Below, one piece after another: positions 49,553 to 60,306 of a stretch of DNA of 64,000 bases. Source of the stretch: Sepiola atlantica. Its lineage: Eukaryota > Mollusca > Cephalopoda > Sepiida > Sepiolidae. Under the pieces are notes generated by a model, which was given only the letters and a program-made list of their open reading frames with translations, was not told where the DNA came from and made no database searches. The DNA is taken from the NCBI GenBank assembly GCA_963556195.1, contig OY744547.1, positions 3,479,942-3,543,941 of the forward strand. The letters are read 5' to 3'. The position numbers and the translations under genes are program-made. Every line of letters starts with the position of its first letter. Position 1 is the stretch's first letter.

Positions 49553-49624
49553 GTTTATTTCTACTCTGATAGCTACATTTTTCGGAACGCTTGTCTGTGG
49601 AATTCCCTTCATGTTTTCTGGTTT
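49553..49624 (+). pseudogene. LINE C-terminal fragment, second LINE family (plus, first copy)
   Basis: FYSDSYIFRNACLWNSLHVF in the forward frame; near-identical DNA recurs at 50132-50200. It is interrupted by the SINE-like copy C and its flank. Confidence 0.55.
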
Positions 49625-50177
49625 CTGATTGGACAAAACAGATTACGTGAATTTCGCAATACTAATAGCGGAATGATTGACTGCTGTAAGGTTAAAAGCA
49701 TGACCTCGATAGATAACGGAAGAAGATCTGCCGTCATATCCTCCGAATGGGTTTGTCTAGTTCCAGTCAGACTAGAAAGCGAATGGACGCAAAAATTAGG
49801 TGCTCGCCTAAAAACCAAGTTGGGTTAGTCAAAGCGAGTTATGTAATAGTATAGCGGCAGCAATGGCTGTCTCTATCTATATCTATCTTTCTCTTTCTTC
49901 ACCAAGATTTCTGTAATCGAGGTCTGTGTATATTTATCATACAAATAAATTCTTTATTTAAAAAAAAAAACTCGGTTTTGGTTCCTTTGCGGCTCCTATT
50001 GGCTTTTAGATAAAGGAATTAAATCATATACTTTACAGAAACAAGACATCTTTGCGGAAATATAATTACTGGTGTAATACTCAATTAATCACTCAACAAT
50101 TTGGTAAAATTATAGATAATGGATTATTTTTCTACTCTGATAGCTACATTTTTCGGGACGCTTGTCTGTGGAATTCC
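49624..50177. repeat. Right arm of the large inverted duplication
   Basis: Reverse complement of 46892-47445. The A-run, AATAAA and SINE-like copy C (49668-49970) lie inside it. Confidence 0.85.
49668..49970 (+). repeat. Poly(A)-tailed SINE-like element, copy C (plus)
   Basis: Begins GCGGAATGATTGACTGCTGT and ends ATAAATTCTTTATTT plus about 11 A. Same element as copies A and B. Confidence 0.7.
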
Positions 50178-50330
50178 CTTCATGTTTTCTGGTTTCTCCG
50201 ATTGTAACAACACAGCCATTTCAATGCGATACGAACAAACATCTTGCTACTCAACTCCCCACCCAGATCGTTCCTTTATAAATATCGCTCCTATCATAGT
50301 AGCCGGTTACACTTGAGTTGTAATATGCCT
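50130..50330 (+). pseudogene. LINE C-terminal fragment, second LINE family (plus, second copy)
   Basis: Forward codons give FYSDSYIFRDACLWNSLHVF, followed by diverged sequence that aligns with the minus-strand fragment at 46780-46860 (CTTGCTACTCAACTCCC in both). It lacks any RT domain. Confidence 0.6.
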
Positions 50331-50679
50331 CGTGATCTATAAAAAAAACAAAACAGGATGAGTTCAAGTAATTTACAGCTGTAATATTTCCAATAACCCC
50401 CACATGAAATACAATTGGGAAAAGGATGGTTCCTTTGGTCACTGATAAAGAAAGCCTCGAACCCAGACTCAAAATAAATTGCTGGATGCTATTGCAAGAA
50501 TAAGTTTTTACCATTTAGATGGAATGGAATTCGTTGTAAAGACATGTTGGGTGGAGGTAGTATTACATTCGTCTACGACACGTGGGGAGACAAACGGCAA
50601 AGACTCCCCTTTAAATAATGCGAATGGTTTATTTTATGCTTGAGGAGATGTAACGAGATTACCCAGGGACAACTAGAGG

Positions 50680-50680
<1 letters not shown>

Positions 50681-50736
<56 letters not shown>
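50681..50736. repeat. (CTA)n trinucleotide repeat
   Basis: About 18 CTA units directly adjoining the 3' end of the SINE-like copy 2. On the SINE strand this reads as a (TAG)n tail. Confidence 0.95.
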
Positions 50737-50737
50737 A

Positions 50738-51005
50738 GTGTAGTATATGTTCCGATGGATACTGCCCCGCATAGACTGGTATTGTCTTGACCTTCGGGGC
50801 TTGATTTACGCCGGTCTATGGGTCTGTCCTGTGCAGTTCTAGGAGGTCCACCCTCCCAGGCTTCGACTCCCCTCTTTGGGGAGGAGTAAGTTTATTGCTT
50901 ACTGCCTGAGGCGCCCCTACCGGGGAATGCCGACAGGGCTGCCCAGGCAATTTTTAAACCCCACTTTCCCGACCCGACCGTGGGTCACATCTTACTTGTG
51001 GGAGT
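50738..51005 (-). repeat. SINE-like repeat, copy 2 (minus)
   Basis: Reverse complement of copy 1 with all core landmarks (GAACTGCAC, CGCCTCAGGC, CATTCCCCGG) and the GTAAGATGTGAC head near 50994. The trinucleotide tract at its 3' end suggests a simple-repeat tail. Confidence 0.75.
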
Positions 51006-51067
51006 AAAATAAAAACTGGCCTTGTGCCTTACTCCTGGAGAGGAGTAAATCAATACTATTACTTCTT

Positions 51068-51130
51068 TGTTTTCTTCTTCTTCTTCTTCTTCTTCTTCTT
51101 CTTCTTCTTCTTCTTCTTCTTCTTCTTCTA
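51068..51130. repeat. (CTT)n trinucleotide repeat
   Basis: About 20 uninterrupted CTT units. Confidence 0.97.
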
Positions 51131-51184
51131 CTAACGAATCAAACAGTTTTTTTATTACGTAATAAAGGATGAATTGTAGTTAAC

Positions 51185-52312
51185 AGCCGTATAGACAGAT
51201 ACAGACATAGGTAGATAGAGAGGGGGAAAGAAAGAAAGAGAGGGGGAGAGACAGATACAGACATAGGTAGATAGAGAGGGGGAGAGAAAGAAAGAGAAGC
51301 AAAGAGACAGATACAGACATATGTAGATAGAGAGGGGGAGATAAAGAAAGAGAAGCAAAGAGACAGATACAGACATAGGTAGATAGAGAGGGGGAGAGAA
51401 AGAAAGAGAAGCAAAGAGACAGATACAGACATAGGTAGATAGAGAGGGGGAGAGACAGAAAGAGAAGCAAAGAGACAGATACAGACATAGGTAGATAGAG
51501 AGGGGGAGAGAAAGAAAGAGAAGCAAAGAGACAGATACAAACATAGCTAGTTAGAGAGGGGGAGAGAAAAGAAAGAGAAGCAAAGAGACAGATACAGACA
51601 TAGGTAGATAAGGAGAGGAGAGAAAGAAAGAGAAGCAAAGAGACAGATACAGACATAAGTAGATAGAGAGGGGGAGAGAAAGAAAGAGAAGCAAAGAGAC
51701 AGATACAGACATAGGTAGATAGAGAGGGGAAGAGAAAGAAAGAGAAACAAAGAGACAGATACAGACATAAGTAGATAGAGAGGGGGAGAGAAAGAAAGAG
51801 AAGCAAAGAGACAGATACATACATAGGTAGATAGAGAGGGGGAGAGAAAGAAAGAGAAGCAAAGAGACAGATACAGACATAGGTAGATAGAGAGGGGGAG
51901 AGAAAGAAAGAGAAGCAAAGAGACAGATACAGACATAGGTAGATAGAGAGGGGGAGAGAAAGAAAGAGAAGCAAAGAGACAGATACAGACATAGGTAGAT
52001 AGAGAGGGGGAGAGAAAGAAAGAGAAGCAAAGAGACAGATACAGACATATGTAGATAGAGAGGGAGAGAGAAAGAAAGAGAAGCAAAGAGACAGATACAG
52101 ACATAGGTAGATAGAGAGGGGAGAGAAAGAAAGAGAAGCAAAGAGACAGATACAGACATAGGTAGATAGAGAGGGGGAGAGAAAGAAAGAGAAGCAAAGA
52201 GACAGATACAGACATAGGTAGATAGAGAAGGGGGGGAAAGAAAGAAAGAGAAGCAAAGAGACAGATACAGACATAGGTAGATAGAGAGGGGAAGAGAAAG
52301 AAAGAGAGAGTC
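51185..52312. repeat. 56-bp polypurine-rich minisatellite (about 20 units)
   Basis: The unit contains GACAGATACAGACATAGGTA, GATAGAGAGGGGGAGAG and AAAGAAAGAGAAGCAAAGA. Period about 56 bp with occasional 1-2 bp length changes. The plus strand is strongly purine-biased. Long reverse-strand frames (Ser/Leu/Cys-rich, up to 364 codons at 51180-52274) are by-products: 56 is not a multiple of 3, so three frames cycle through the repeat. Confidence 0.96.
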
Positions 52313-52317
52313 AACAG

Positions 52318-52318
<1 letters not shown>

Positions 52319-52348
<30 letters not shown>

Positions 52349-52357
52349 ATACTACTA
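52319..52357. repeat. (CTA)n trinucleotide repeat
   Basis: About 12 CTA units, one altered. Confidence 0.9.
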
Positions 52358-52399
52358 GAATCTATCCATCTAACACTTATCGTTGGCGAGTTTTTGATC

Positions 52400-52570
52400 T
52401 AGAAGTAGTATATTTTCATTTAGCTCCTTACATCAAGTGGCTTCATGCCTGGTCTGGAGCGACTCCCATGAGAATAATGGATATAGAATGATAGTCTTAC
52501 TTTTGATATATTTTAAGTTTAAGGTCAACCAGTCCGTAGGAATGTGAATTTCTACTGAGCGGAAAAGAAT
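52400..52570. repeat. Interspersed repeat, copy 1 of a local pair (second at 52745-52880)
   Basis: TTTAAGTTTAAGGTCAACCA and GTCCGTAGGAATGTG...ACTGAGCGG recur at about 52824-52875. The left part carries AGCTCCTTACATCAAGTGGC, also at 33060. Confidence 0.75.
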
Positions 52571-52619
52571 CTTAAACGAGGATTGATAATTCGTATGTTT
52601 TAAACTAGTCTGACTACGT

Positions 52620-52695
52620 TTCTCATCTTGGATGTTATTCTCACAAGGTTTCGGTCGATGTAACCCCCGAGCTTCTTCAGGTGCGTGTTCGAATC
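52620..52695 (-). repeat. CACCTGAAGAAG...CGAAAC motif element, copy 2 (minus)
   Basis: Minus strand: CGCACCTGAAGAAGC, GGTTACATCGACCGAAAC and TTGTGAGAATAACATCC, matching copy 1 at 30145-30215. It sits between the two members of the 52.4/52.75-kb pair. Confidence 0.55.
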
Positions 52696-52744
52696 AAAGA
52701 TTCCCGAGTTTAAAAAGATGCACTTGTCTTTGTTTTAATCATAT

Positions 52745-52880
52745 TTCGTTTGTTTTTTTTTTAGCTTCAAGTGGCTTTATGCGTTGTCTGAAGCGACCCA
52801 GAATAATGGATATTTTGATATATTTTAAGTTTAAGGTCAACCAGTCCGTTATAATGTGCATTCTTACTGAGCGGGAAAAA
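52745..52880. repeat. Interspersed repeat, copy 2 of local pair
   Basis: See 52400-52570. This copy is shorter internally. Confidence 0.75.
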
Positions 52881-54118
52881 ATCTAAAATGGCCATCTTTT
52901 GAATCTGAGCGGAAGTTATAAACTTATGCTGAAAGGTCAAAACAGTTCGTTAAGTGTTCAGATTCAATTTGACTTTCAGACAGAAAAGAGAGGAAACTAG
53001 ACATATTATCGATTTATTCGTATGCAAAATGCAATGATATATTTAATAAATAAGACAAAAATGTAACCTCTTTTGAACTTCCAATTAAGTGCTCAGAAAA
53101 AAACATGAAATATCTTTGTCAAGTTGATGGAAGGTGTTGGGTTGTTGTTTTGTCATCCGGTTCTTGTGATAATATTTCATTGTTTCATGTTTATTTATTT
53201 TATTTAAAAAAAAAATACTTTTGATATTTTGAGAACTTATTTATCGATTTGTTTTGTTGATGTTTTTTTTTGTAATATGCATATTGGTAAACATCTTCCA
53301 ATCATATGTAACTAAGTTGTTGTAATGGCGCCAATCTATCAGGTGTTATTTTTATATTTCTTTTCAGCTAGCTTGTAGAAGTCATGGAACCAACGAAAAC
53401 TGACGCCCTCTCTCCCCTCTCCCCTCTCCCCTCTCCCCTCTGCTGCTTCTCTGTCAACTGGACACCTGAGCACCGGAGATTTTCACTTGAAGGTAAACTG
53501 CTCGTAGACTTTTGGCAGCTCACAAACCTGCTTACTAAATTACTTTCTTTACCCTGCCACTGCCCTAACTTTCGCTGAACTACACCCAACGGTGTAAGTC
53601 ACTTAAATAAATACACAGGGATTTGTTTGACGACCATTTTGTTGTTACAAAATATTATAGGAGTTTGTCCTACAGTCCTTGCTAAGATAGGATCCTATAA
53701 GCTTGCGTACATATGATGAGGTTTACCATGTCCATTTTTGCTAGTTTGCTGGGTATTGTCTGGGTATTGTCTCTATTGGCTTTTATGGAATTTGTTCTGA
53801 TCGCGTTGTTTTATGAGGATGTCAATGAAAAAATCGTTCCATCCTCTTTGACCCTTCACAGCGATGTTGTGTGGTATCAGCCGAGGCTAGTGCAAACCTA
53901 TGCATGATTATATTAAATATTCGTCCAATATTACTGTACGAGTTTACAGTAGAACCATATTTCCCAGTTGTACAAATTGAAGTGAACTCTATGTTGACGG
54001 ATGCCTCTGTTATCTACTATCAAACACATTGCTAACCTTCCTACTCCCTCGCTAATACTTCATCGTTTTATACACACCGTTAACTATCGCGTATACAAAT
54101 ATTAGTTCTTTTCCTGAT
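52881..54118. other. Unassigned stretch
   Basis: AT-rich, with a short CCCCTCT run at about 53411-53441. A 64-codon hydrophobic frame at 53713-53907 (+) could encode a membrane segment, but it has no supporting context. No gene is called. Confidence 0.4.
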
Positions 54119-54128
54119 TAGGACCCTG

Positions 54129-54835
54129 ATTCAAACTCCTTGGCCTAACCTTCACAGGTAACATGAATTGGAACACATACATTGAAGACATTGCCAAGGC
54201 TGCCGCAAAGAAGGTTGGCTCACTCTACCGTGCTAGTGGACTCCTTACACCTGACATTATCCTGTATCTCTACAAAGCCACCATTCGCCCATGCATGGAG
54301 TATTGTTGCCACATCTGGGCTGGTGCATCATCTACTAGTCTCTCCCTCCTTGACAAAGTCCAAAAAAGAGTCGTCAACCTAATAGGTCCCTCACTGTCAG
54401 CTAAGCTCCAGCCCCTGTCCCATCGCCGCAATGTAGCATCCTTATGTTTGTTTTACAAATACTTCAATGGATTATGCTCCGATGAGTTGGCTACTCTGGT
54501 GCCCCCTCGACGTAAATTCACTAGACTAACTCGACATTCTACTAAATCTCATTCATTCACTGTGGAGGTCCCCAGATGCCGGAGAGCATTCTACTCAAAT
54601 AGCTTCTTTCCTCGTGCTGCTGGTCTCTGGAACTCCCTCTCTGCCCCCTGTTTCCCCGACAGTACTGACATGCAGAAATTTAAAACTAATGTAAACAGAC
54701 ATCTCGCTGCTCAGATCCCAATTTAAGCTGAACCACCAATCCTTTACCCCTTTTCCTTTTTCTCAGTAGCCCCTTACGTTTACAGTGGTGGCCTGCCCTG
54801 TTTGGGGTAAATCATGTTAAAAACTAAAAGTTAAA
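54129..54835 (+). pseudogene. 5'-truncated LINE, best-preserved C-terminal coding end plus 3' UTR
   Basis: An uninterrupted frame runs from about 54130 to the stop at 54724-54726. It opens with FKLLGLTFTGNMNWNTYIED, typical after the RT thumb, then ATIRPCMEYCCHIWAGA, LDKVQKRVVNLIG, LQPLSHRRNVASLCLF, FFPRAAGLWNSLSAPCFP and KFKTNVNRHLAAQIPI at the end. This fits the region after reverse transcriptase in jockey/CR1-like non-LTR retrotransposons. The 5' side stops abruptly, with a TGA at 54127-54129 before the homology and no RT core, which is the usual result of incomplete reverse transcription. The 3' UTR landmark CAGTAGCCCCTTACG (54765) is shared with the fragments at 33.3 kb and 58.5 kb. Being undamaged over about 198 codons, it is probably the youngest LINE copy here. 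Confidence 0.9.
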
Positions 54836-54987
54836 AACAATTTGGCATCAGTAGTTTCCGGATGTTTACGTAGACAGCCTGAAAATGCCGAAGCGCTTAT
54901 TCAATCAGAATCCAAAAAGATAACAGGACCAAAAGTTAACTTTTGGAAATAAAAATTGATCAAAGCGATAATGAATTTTAACGAACC

Positions 54988-55538
54988 ATAACCCTAACCC
55001 TAACTCTAAACCTAACCCTAACCTTAACCCTAACCCTTAACCCTAACTCTAAACCCTAACTCTAACTCTAAACCCTAAACCTTACCCCTAACCCTAACTT
55101 TAACTCTAACCTTAACTCTAACCTTAACTCTAACCTAACTCTTACCCTAACCCTAACCCTAACCCTAACCCAAACCGTAAACCCTAAACCCTAACTCTAA
55201 CTCTAACCCTAACCCCAACCCTGACTCTAACCCTAACCCTAAACATTAACCTAATCTATACCTCAAACCCTACACCATAACCCTAACTCTAATCCTAACC
55301 CTGAATCTAACCCTAAACCTTACCCTAAACCCTAACCGTAACTCTAAACCTTAACCCTCACCCTTACCCTAACCCTTACCTAAACCTTAACCCTGACTCT
55401 AACCCTAACCCTAACCCTAACCCTAACCCAAACCTTTACCCTAATCTTTACCTTAACCCTAACCTTAACCCTTACCCTTAACCTTAACCCTAACCCTAAC
55501 CCTTACCACTAAAGACTAACCCTAAACATTGACCCTAT

Positions 55539-55573
<35 letters not shown>

Positions 55574-55830
55574 TACCCTAACTCTAACCCTGACACTTAC
55601 CCTAACTCTAACCCTAACCCTTACTCTAACCTTTACCTTAACCCTAACCCTAAACCCAAACCCTTACCCTAACCCTAATCCTAACCCTAAACCTAACCCT
55701 AAACCCTAAACCTTAACCCTAACACTACCCATAACCATAACCCTAAACCCTAAACCTTAACTGTAACCCTAACCCTAAGCCTTACTCTAAAAGCTAACCC
55801 TAAACCTTAACACTAACCCTAACCCTAAAA
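54988..55830 (-). repeat. Degenerate CCCTAA (telomere-type) array
   Basis: About 840 bp of CCCTAA with many CTCTAA, CCTTAA and CCCTAAA variants and no long perfect run. Confidence 0.95.
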
Positions 55831-56430
55831 AAAACTTTTTCAAGCAAAAACAACAAACTTTTTCAAACAAAAAAACAAACATTTTAAAACCCTAACTTTA
55901 ACACAGTTGTAACAATTTTTACGTGTAAAGAAAAAAAATCATTTTTTTCCAGTTGTACATCCAGCCTCGGTTTTGATTTTTCGAACGCGGACAACATACT
56001 TTTTGTTCTACTTTTTCCGGCCGTCTACGTAAACATCCGGAAAATACCGACGCCAAGTCAATTTTAGATTGGGTCCTAATCTGAACAAGTACGTAAATAT
56101 TATAAGACCTTTGACACCTTTTTCTTCATCTATCTATTTCTCTTTTCATCTTTTAGAAAGCTACTACTTTGATAATGAAATATCGGCGATGTGTCACGGC
56201 CGAACATTCTTAGGTGGGAGGGTTCATGGAATTGATTAAAAGAGAGGATTGGAATAATTTAATCGCCCGATTTCGAATTAAATTCAGGGGTAATTAATAA
56301 GACGACCATCAACGATCACACATCTTACTAATCAACAATTCACCAATTTCAGTAAAATGTCGTGGTTTAATGAATTACGTATCTATATATATTCCTATGT
56401 TACCGACCTGTCTCTGTTACGTATATCCAT
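55831..56430. other. Unassigned stretch
   Basis: Begins with AAACTTTTTCAA repeats (55838-55880). No gene or element recognised. Confidence 0.4.
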
Positions 56431-56432
56431 TT

Positions 56433-56675
56433 ATATAAAGTTAGGTATGTGTATATGTTTATATATTTGTATGTAGAGGATTCACTCCTAAACTATATAA
56501 AGTTAGGTATATTTATATGTTTATATATTTATATGTAGAGGATTCACTCCTAAACTATATAAAGTTAGGTATGTGTATATGTTTATATATTTATGATTCA
56601 CTCCTAACCTATATAAAGTCAGGTATGTGTATATGTTTATATATTTCTATATAGAGAATTCATTCCTAAACTAAT
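56433..56675. repeat. 62-bp tandem repeat (about 4 units)
   Basis: AAAGTTAGGT or its variant at 56437, 56499, 56561 and 56615. Units share GTATATGTTTATATATTT and GATTCACTCCTAA; the third is shortened to 54 bp. Confidence 0.9.
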
Positions 56676-56715
56676 TTACCGATCATTACGAATTTTGGCC
56701 TACAAAAAATAGTTG

Positions 56716-56926
56716 GACAGTTCCGTCGGTATTCCCCGGTAGGGGCGCCTCAGGTGATCAGCAATAAACTAACCCTTTCTTAAAATGTGAGAAGGAAAAG
56801 CCTGGGAGGGAGTACCTCCTAGAACTGCACAAAACAAACCCTAAGACCGACGGAATCAAGGCCCGAAGGCCAAGACGGTACCGGTCTAAGAAGTGTAGCA
56901 TCCATCGGAACAGATTCTACACTTTT
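56716..56926 (+). repeat. SINE-like repeat, copy 3
   Basis: Shares TCGGTATTCCCCGG, AGGGGCGCCTCAGG, CTCCTAGAACTGCAC and CATCGGAACAGATTC with copies 1 and 2, more diverged. It lacks the GTAAGATGTGAC head. Confidence 0.72.
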
Positions 56927-57256
56927 CTCTCAGTTAAAAGGCAGAGAAATGTTTCCTTTAGTGACTTTTCGATAAATAGACGGATAGACAGACAGAGCGG
57001 CTATTCGTAGTTGTTTTAAGCAACATTTTCTACAACAGTCTGATTAGAAAATCTCGCCATTCTTTCTCGCTCTAATCCCACGTAACGTCACATCCGGACG
57101 TAGCTTTGAGTTTGGAGATCACTCTCGTCGACTTTATCAAAGGTTTGTCGGTCATGACCTCAACTATTCCCTGATCCGCGTTGTTTGTACGACGAGTGGA
57201 TCATTATTTTACACTTGTTTATGTGCCAAAATCTATACTAGTAAATCCGCCATCCA

Positions 57257-57257
<1 letters not shown>

Positions 57258-57330
<73 letters not shown>
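57258..57330. repeat. (TA)n microsatellite
   Basis: About 36 TA repeats. Confidence 0.97.
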
Positions 57331-57331
<1 letters not shown>

Positions 57332-57414
57332 TAAAATAAACGTCACCAGGATAGGAATCCAAAAAATTTCAATCGAGTTATAAAAAGTTGTCAATATAAA
57401 ATAGAGCTTTTATA

Positions 57415-57525
57415 TATATGATTATTTTATTTATTTATACTTACATGTATAACATATGCGACACTGGTATGTCGATGTTATCGATCAACAGCTGATACCT
57501 CATCAGATAGAGTTAGAATCCGATC
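57415..57525 (-). repeat. Microsatellite-tailed interspersed repeat, copy 3 (minus)
   Basis: Reverse complement shows CTGATGAGGTATCAGCTG, GATCGATAACATCGACATAC, CAGTGTCGC and ACATGTAAGTATAAATAAA, matching copies 1, 2 and 4. A short TATATA lies on its tail side. Confidence 0.75.
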
Positions 57526-57569
57526 CTTGTCTCAGAAAATATAGTCTAAGGTAAGGATCAGATACATCT

Positions 57570-57932
57570 TTGGGAAAATTGTAGCAGATATTTTTAGTAG
57601 AATTGTGGCAGATATTTTAGGTAGAATTGTGGCAGATATTTTTGGTAGAATTGTAGCAGATATTTTTGATAGAATTGTAGCAGATATTTTTGATAGAATT
57701 GTAGCAGATATTTTTGGTAGAATGGTGGCAGATATTTTTGATAGAATTGTAGCAGATATGTTTGATAGAATTGTAGCAGATATTTTTGATAGAATTGTAG
57801 CAGATATTTTTGGTAGAATGGTGGCAGATATTTTTGATAGAATTGTAGCAGATATGTTTGATAGAATTGTAGCAGATACTTTTGATAGAATTGTGGCAGA
57901 TATTTTTGATAGAATTGTAGCAGATATTAGTC
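57570..57932. repeat. 24-bp minisatellite, unrelated to the giant array
   Basis: About 15 units including GATAGAATTGTAGCAGATAT. Open in the forward frame (RIVADIFD repeats) and in reverse (ISATILSK repeats), because a stop-free 24-bp unit keeps frame. The reading frame at 57605-58120 (+) continues about 60 codons past the repeat, but I see no family match. Confidence 0.93.
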
Positions 57933-58464
57933 GCTTACGTTTCTTTACGTTTTGTGCTGTTGGTAAATTTAGTTTAGGACTGAAATGGATCGACAAGAAA
58001 TCTGAAGGTAAATTCATTGCGACCAATCCTTTTAGTACATGTAATTTTAAAAGTCATTTACCAAAAATAAAATGGGCTGGAAATACATATAGCAAACCTT
58101 TGTTTTTATCTCAGAAATAGATTCAAGATATCAGAATATTAGTTCCAATAACGGTAAAATCTCTGCGATTATTTCTTTTGCTATTGCGCGTTTCAAAAGC
58201 TCGTCTTGCGTCATGAGAATTAGTTGAAAGCACTTGATGTGGTTTGCGGTTTGAGGTGATTTTTTTGTATAAACTACAGACGTTGTTATGGTATATATAC
58301 ATTTGTATTTCATCGCAACGCGTTACTGAATATCAGGTGGTGGTGACGTGGATAATGATGCCGACAGGCAACCTGGATGTTCCATGTTCGAATCAAGTCA
58401 ATTCCACTTTTTAAACGCTTTTATTAACCCCAAAGAAGGTATATTGTCATTAAAGCGTGAGGGG
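57933..58464. other. Unassigned stretch
   Basis: The forward frame 57933-58120 after the minisatellite could be coding or chance. Nothing else recognised. Confidence 0.35.
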
Positions 58465-58680
58465 CTACTGTGATATTAATCAGATTTCTGTTTGTGTGTG
58501 TGTGTGTGTGGGGGGGGTCAGTCTTTATAGGGAGCTAGGCAGCATGTTTGTTCACATCACATTTAAATTTCTGCATATTTGCAGGGTCGGGGTAACAGGG
58601 AACAGAAAGGGAATTCCAAAGTCAATTTGTACGAGGAAAGAAGCTATGGATGTTAGCAACATCCACATCTTCCCTTCTGT
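58465..58680 (-). pseudogene. Degraded LINE 3' end (minus)
   Basis: GGGAGCTAGGCAGCATGT, ATTTAAATTTCTGCAT, GGGAATTCCA and GAGGAAAGAAGCT follow the same order as 33358-33480 (GGGAGCTGCGCAGCGAGATG, TTTAAATTTCTGCATG, GAGAGTTCCAG, GTGGAAAGAAGCT), which encodes the LINE C-terminus on minus. GGGGCTACTG at 58470 matches the 3' UTR. A GT/G tract (58494-58518) interrupts it. Frame is destroyed. Confidence 0.7.
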
Positions 58681-58915
58681 AAGTACCTGATTCTAGAGAG
58701 ACCCAAAGAAGCCAATGCCAAAACAAAAAGAATCAGTTCGGTCCAAGAGTCCTACTATACTGATTCAAACGATTTTACTTTACCTGATATATGAAAGGGC
58801 TCGCACATAATAAAAGAACCGCTACTCTTTTCATGATGGGAGGTTTTAAATATAAGTGTACTAGCTAGGATTGTTTACACAGCGTTTTAAAACCTAATAC
58901 ACCCGAGTCGTTGTG
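58681..58915. other. Unassigned stretch
   Basis: No recognised feature before the CCCTAA-type array. Confidence 0.35.
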
Positions 58916-59910
58916 ATAACCCTAACTCTAACCCTAACCCTAACTCTAACCCTAACCCTTATACACCCGAATCGTGATAACCCTAACTCTAACCCTAACC
59001 CTAACCTGAATCGTGATAACCCTAACTCTAACCCTAACCCTTATACACCCGAATCGTGATAACCCTAACTCTAACCCTAACCCTTATACACCGGAATCGT
59101 GATAACCTAAACTCTAACCTTAACCCTAATACACCCGAGTCATTGTGTTAACCCTCACTCTAACCCTAACCCTTATACACCCGAATCGTGATAACCCTAA
59201 CCCTTATACACCCGAATTGTGATAACCTTAACTCTAACCTAACCCTTATACACCCGAGTCGTTGTGTTAACCCAAACTCTAACCCTTACCCTTATACACC
59301 GGAATCATGATAACCCTTACTCTAACCCTAACCCGAATCGTGATAACCCTAACTCTAACCCTAACCCGAATCGTGATAACCCTAACTCTAACCCTAACCA
59401 TAATACACCCGAGTCGTTGTGTTAACCCTAACTCTGACCCTAACCCTTATACACTCGAATCGTGATAACCCTAACTCTAACCCTAACCCTTATACACCGG
59501 AATCCTTATAACCCTAACTCTAACCCTAACCCTAACCCTAATCGTGATAACCCTAACTCTACCCCTAACCCGAATCGTGATAACCCTAACTCTAACCCTA
59601 ACCCTAATACACCCGAGTCGTTATGTTAACCCTAACTCTAACCCTATCCCTTATACACTCGAATCGTGATAACCCTAACTCTAACCCTAACCCTGATACA
59701 CCGGAATCGTGATAACCCTAACTCTAACCCTAACCCTTATACACCCGAATCATGATAACCCTTACTCTAACCCTAACCCTAACCCGAATCGTGATAACCC
59801 TAACTCTAACCCTAACCCTTATACACCGGAATCGTGTTAACCCCAACTCTAACCCTAACCCTTATACACCCGAGTCGTTGTGATGACCCTAACCCTAATC
59901 GTAACCTTTC
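58916..59910 (-). repeat. Composite telomere-like minisatellite (CCCTAA plus a CGAATCGTGATAA linker)
   Basis: About 1 kb in which CCCTAACTCTAACCCTAACC alternates with TTATACACCCGAATCGTGAT linkers, giving a roughly 43-bp composite unit with many variants (GAGTCGTTGTG, GGAATCGTG). Confidence 0.94.
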
Positions 59911-60055
59911 TCACTTGCTTATACGTGCATACACCCTTATACACCCGAGCCGGCGTCTGGAACCCAGGTTCTATTCGCTTCTGATAAAACCGCTCGGACG
60001 CCGATGTTTATATAAAAAACGTTCATTACCAAGAGAAGAACAGTTACAGAAAAAC

Positions 60056-60058
<3 letters not shown>

Positions 60059-60128
<70 letters not shown>
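60059..60128. repeat. (GA)n microsatellite
   Basis: About 35 AG repeats. Confidence 0.97.
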
Positions 60129-60130
<2 letters not shown>

Positions 60131-60306
60131 TACTTTCGCACGCGTGTGGGAGAAAAAAACAGACAGATAGAGGGATAGCTAGTCCCGCTACACCAAATCA
60201 TATTGTGTGCGTAATCCTTCCGTTCTGGGATAACATCTGACACTTAGGTGTCACTCAGACCTTTCAATTAAAAAAAACGACTTTTGTTTTATAACCGTTT
60301 AGCATA

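Noticed and set aside
49275..49636. Poly-Asp / poly-Ser protein
   Set aside because: Trinucleotide microsatellite.
47251..49818. Conserved 66-75 residue protein (MVFRRAPNFCVHS...) in three copies
   Set aside because: Conservation follows from the three copies being the same SINE-like DNA element; it reads antisense to the poly(A)-tailed strand.
51180..52274. 364-codon reverse Ser/Leu/Cys-rich protein
   Set aside because: Translation of the 56-bp purine-rich minisatellite, with other reverse frames equally open.
53713..53907. Small hydrophobic membrane protein
   Set aside because: Only 64 codons, with no context or family support; such frames are expected by chance in AT-rich DNA.
57605..58120. 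171-codon protein with RIVADIFD repeats and a unique tail
   Set aside because: The repeat is a 24-bp minisatellite open on both strands; the 60-codon tail has no recognisable family. Kept only as an unassigned stretch.
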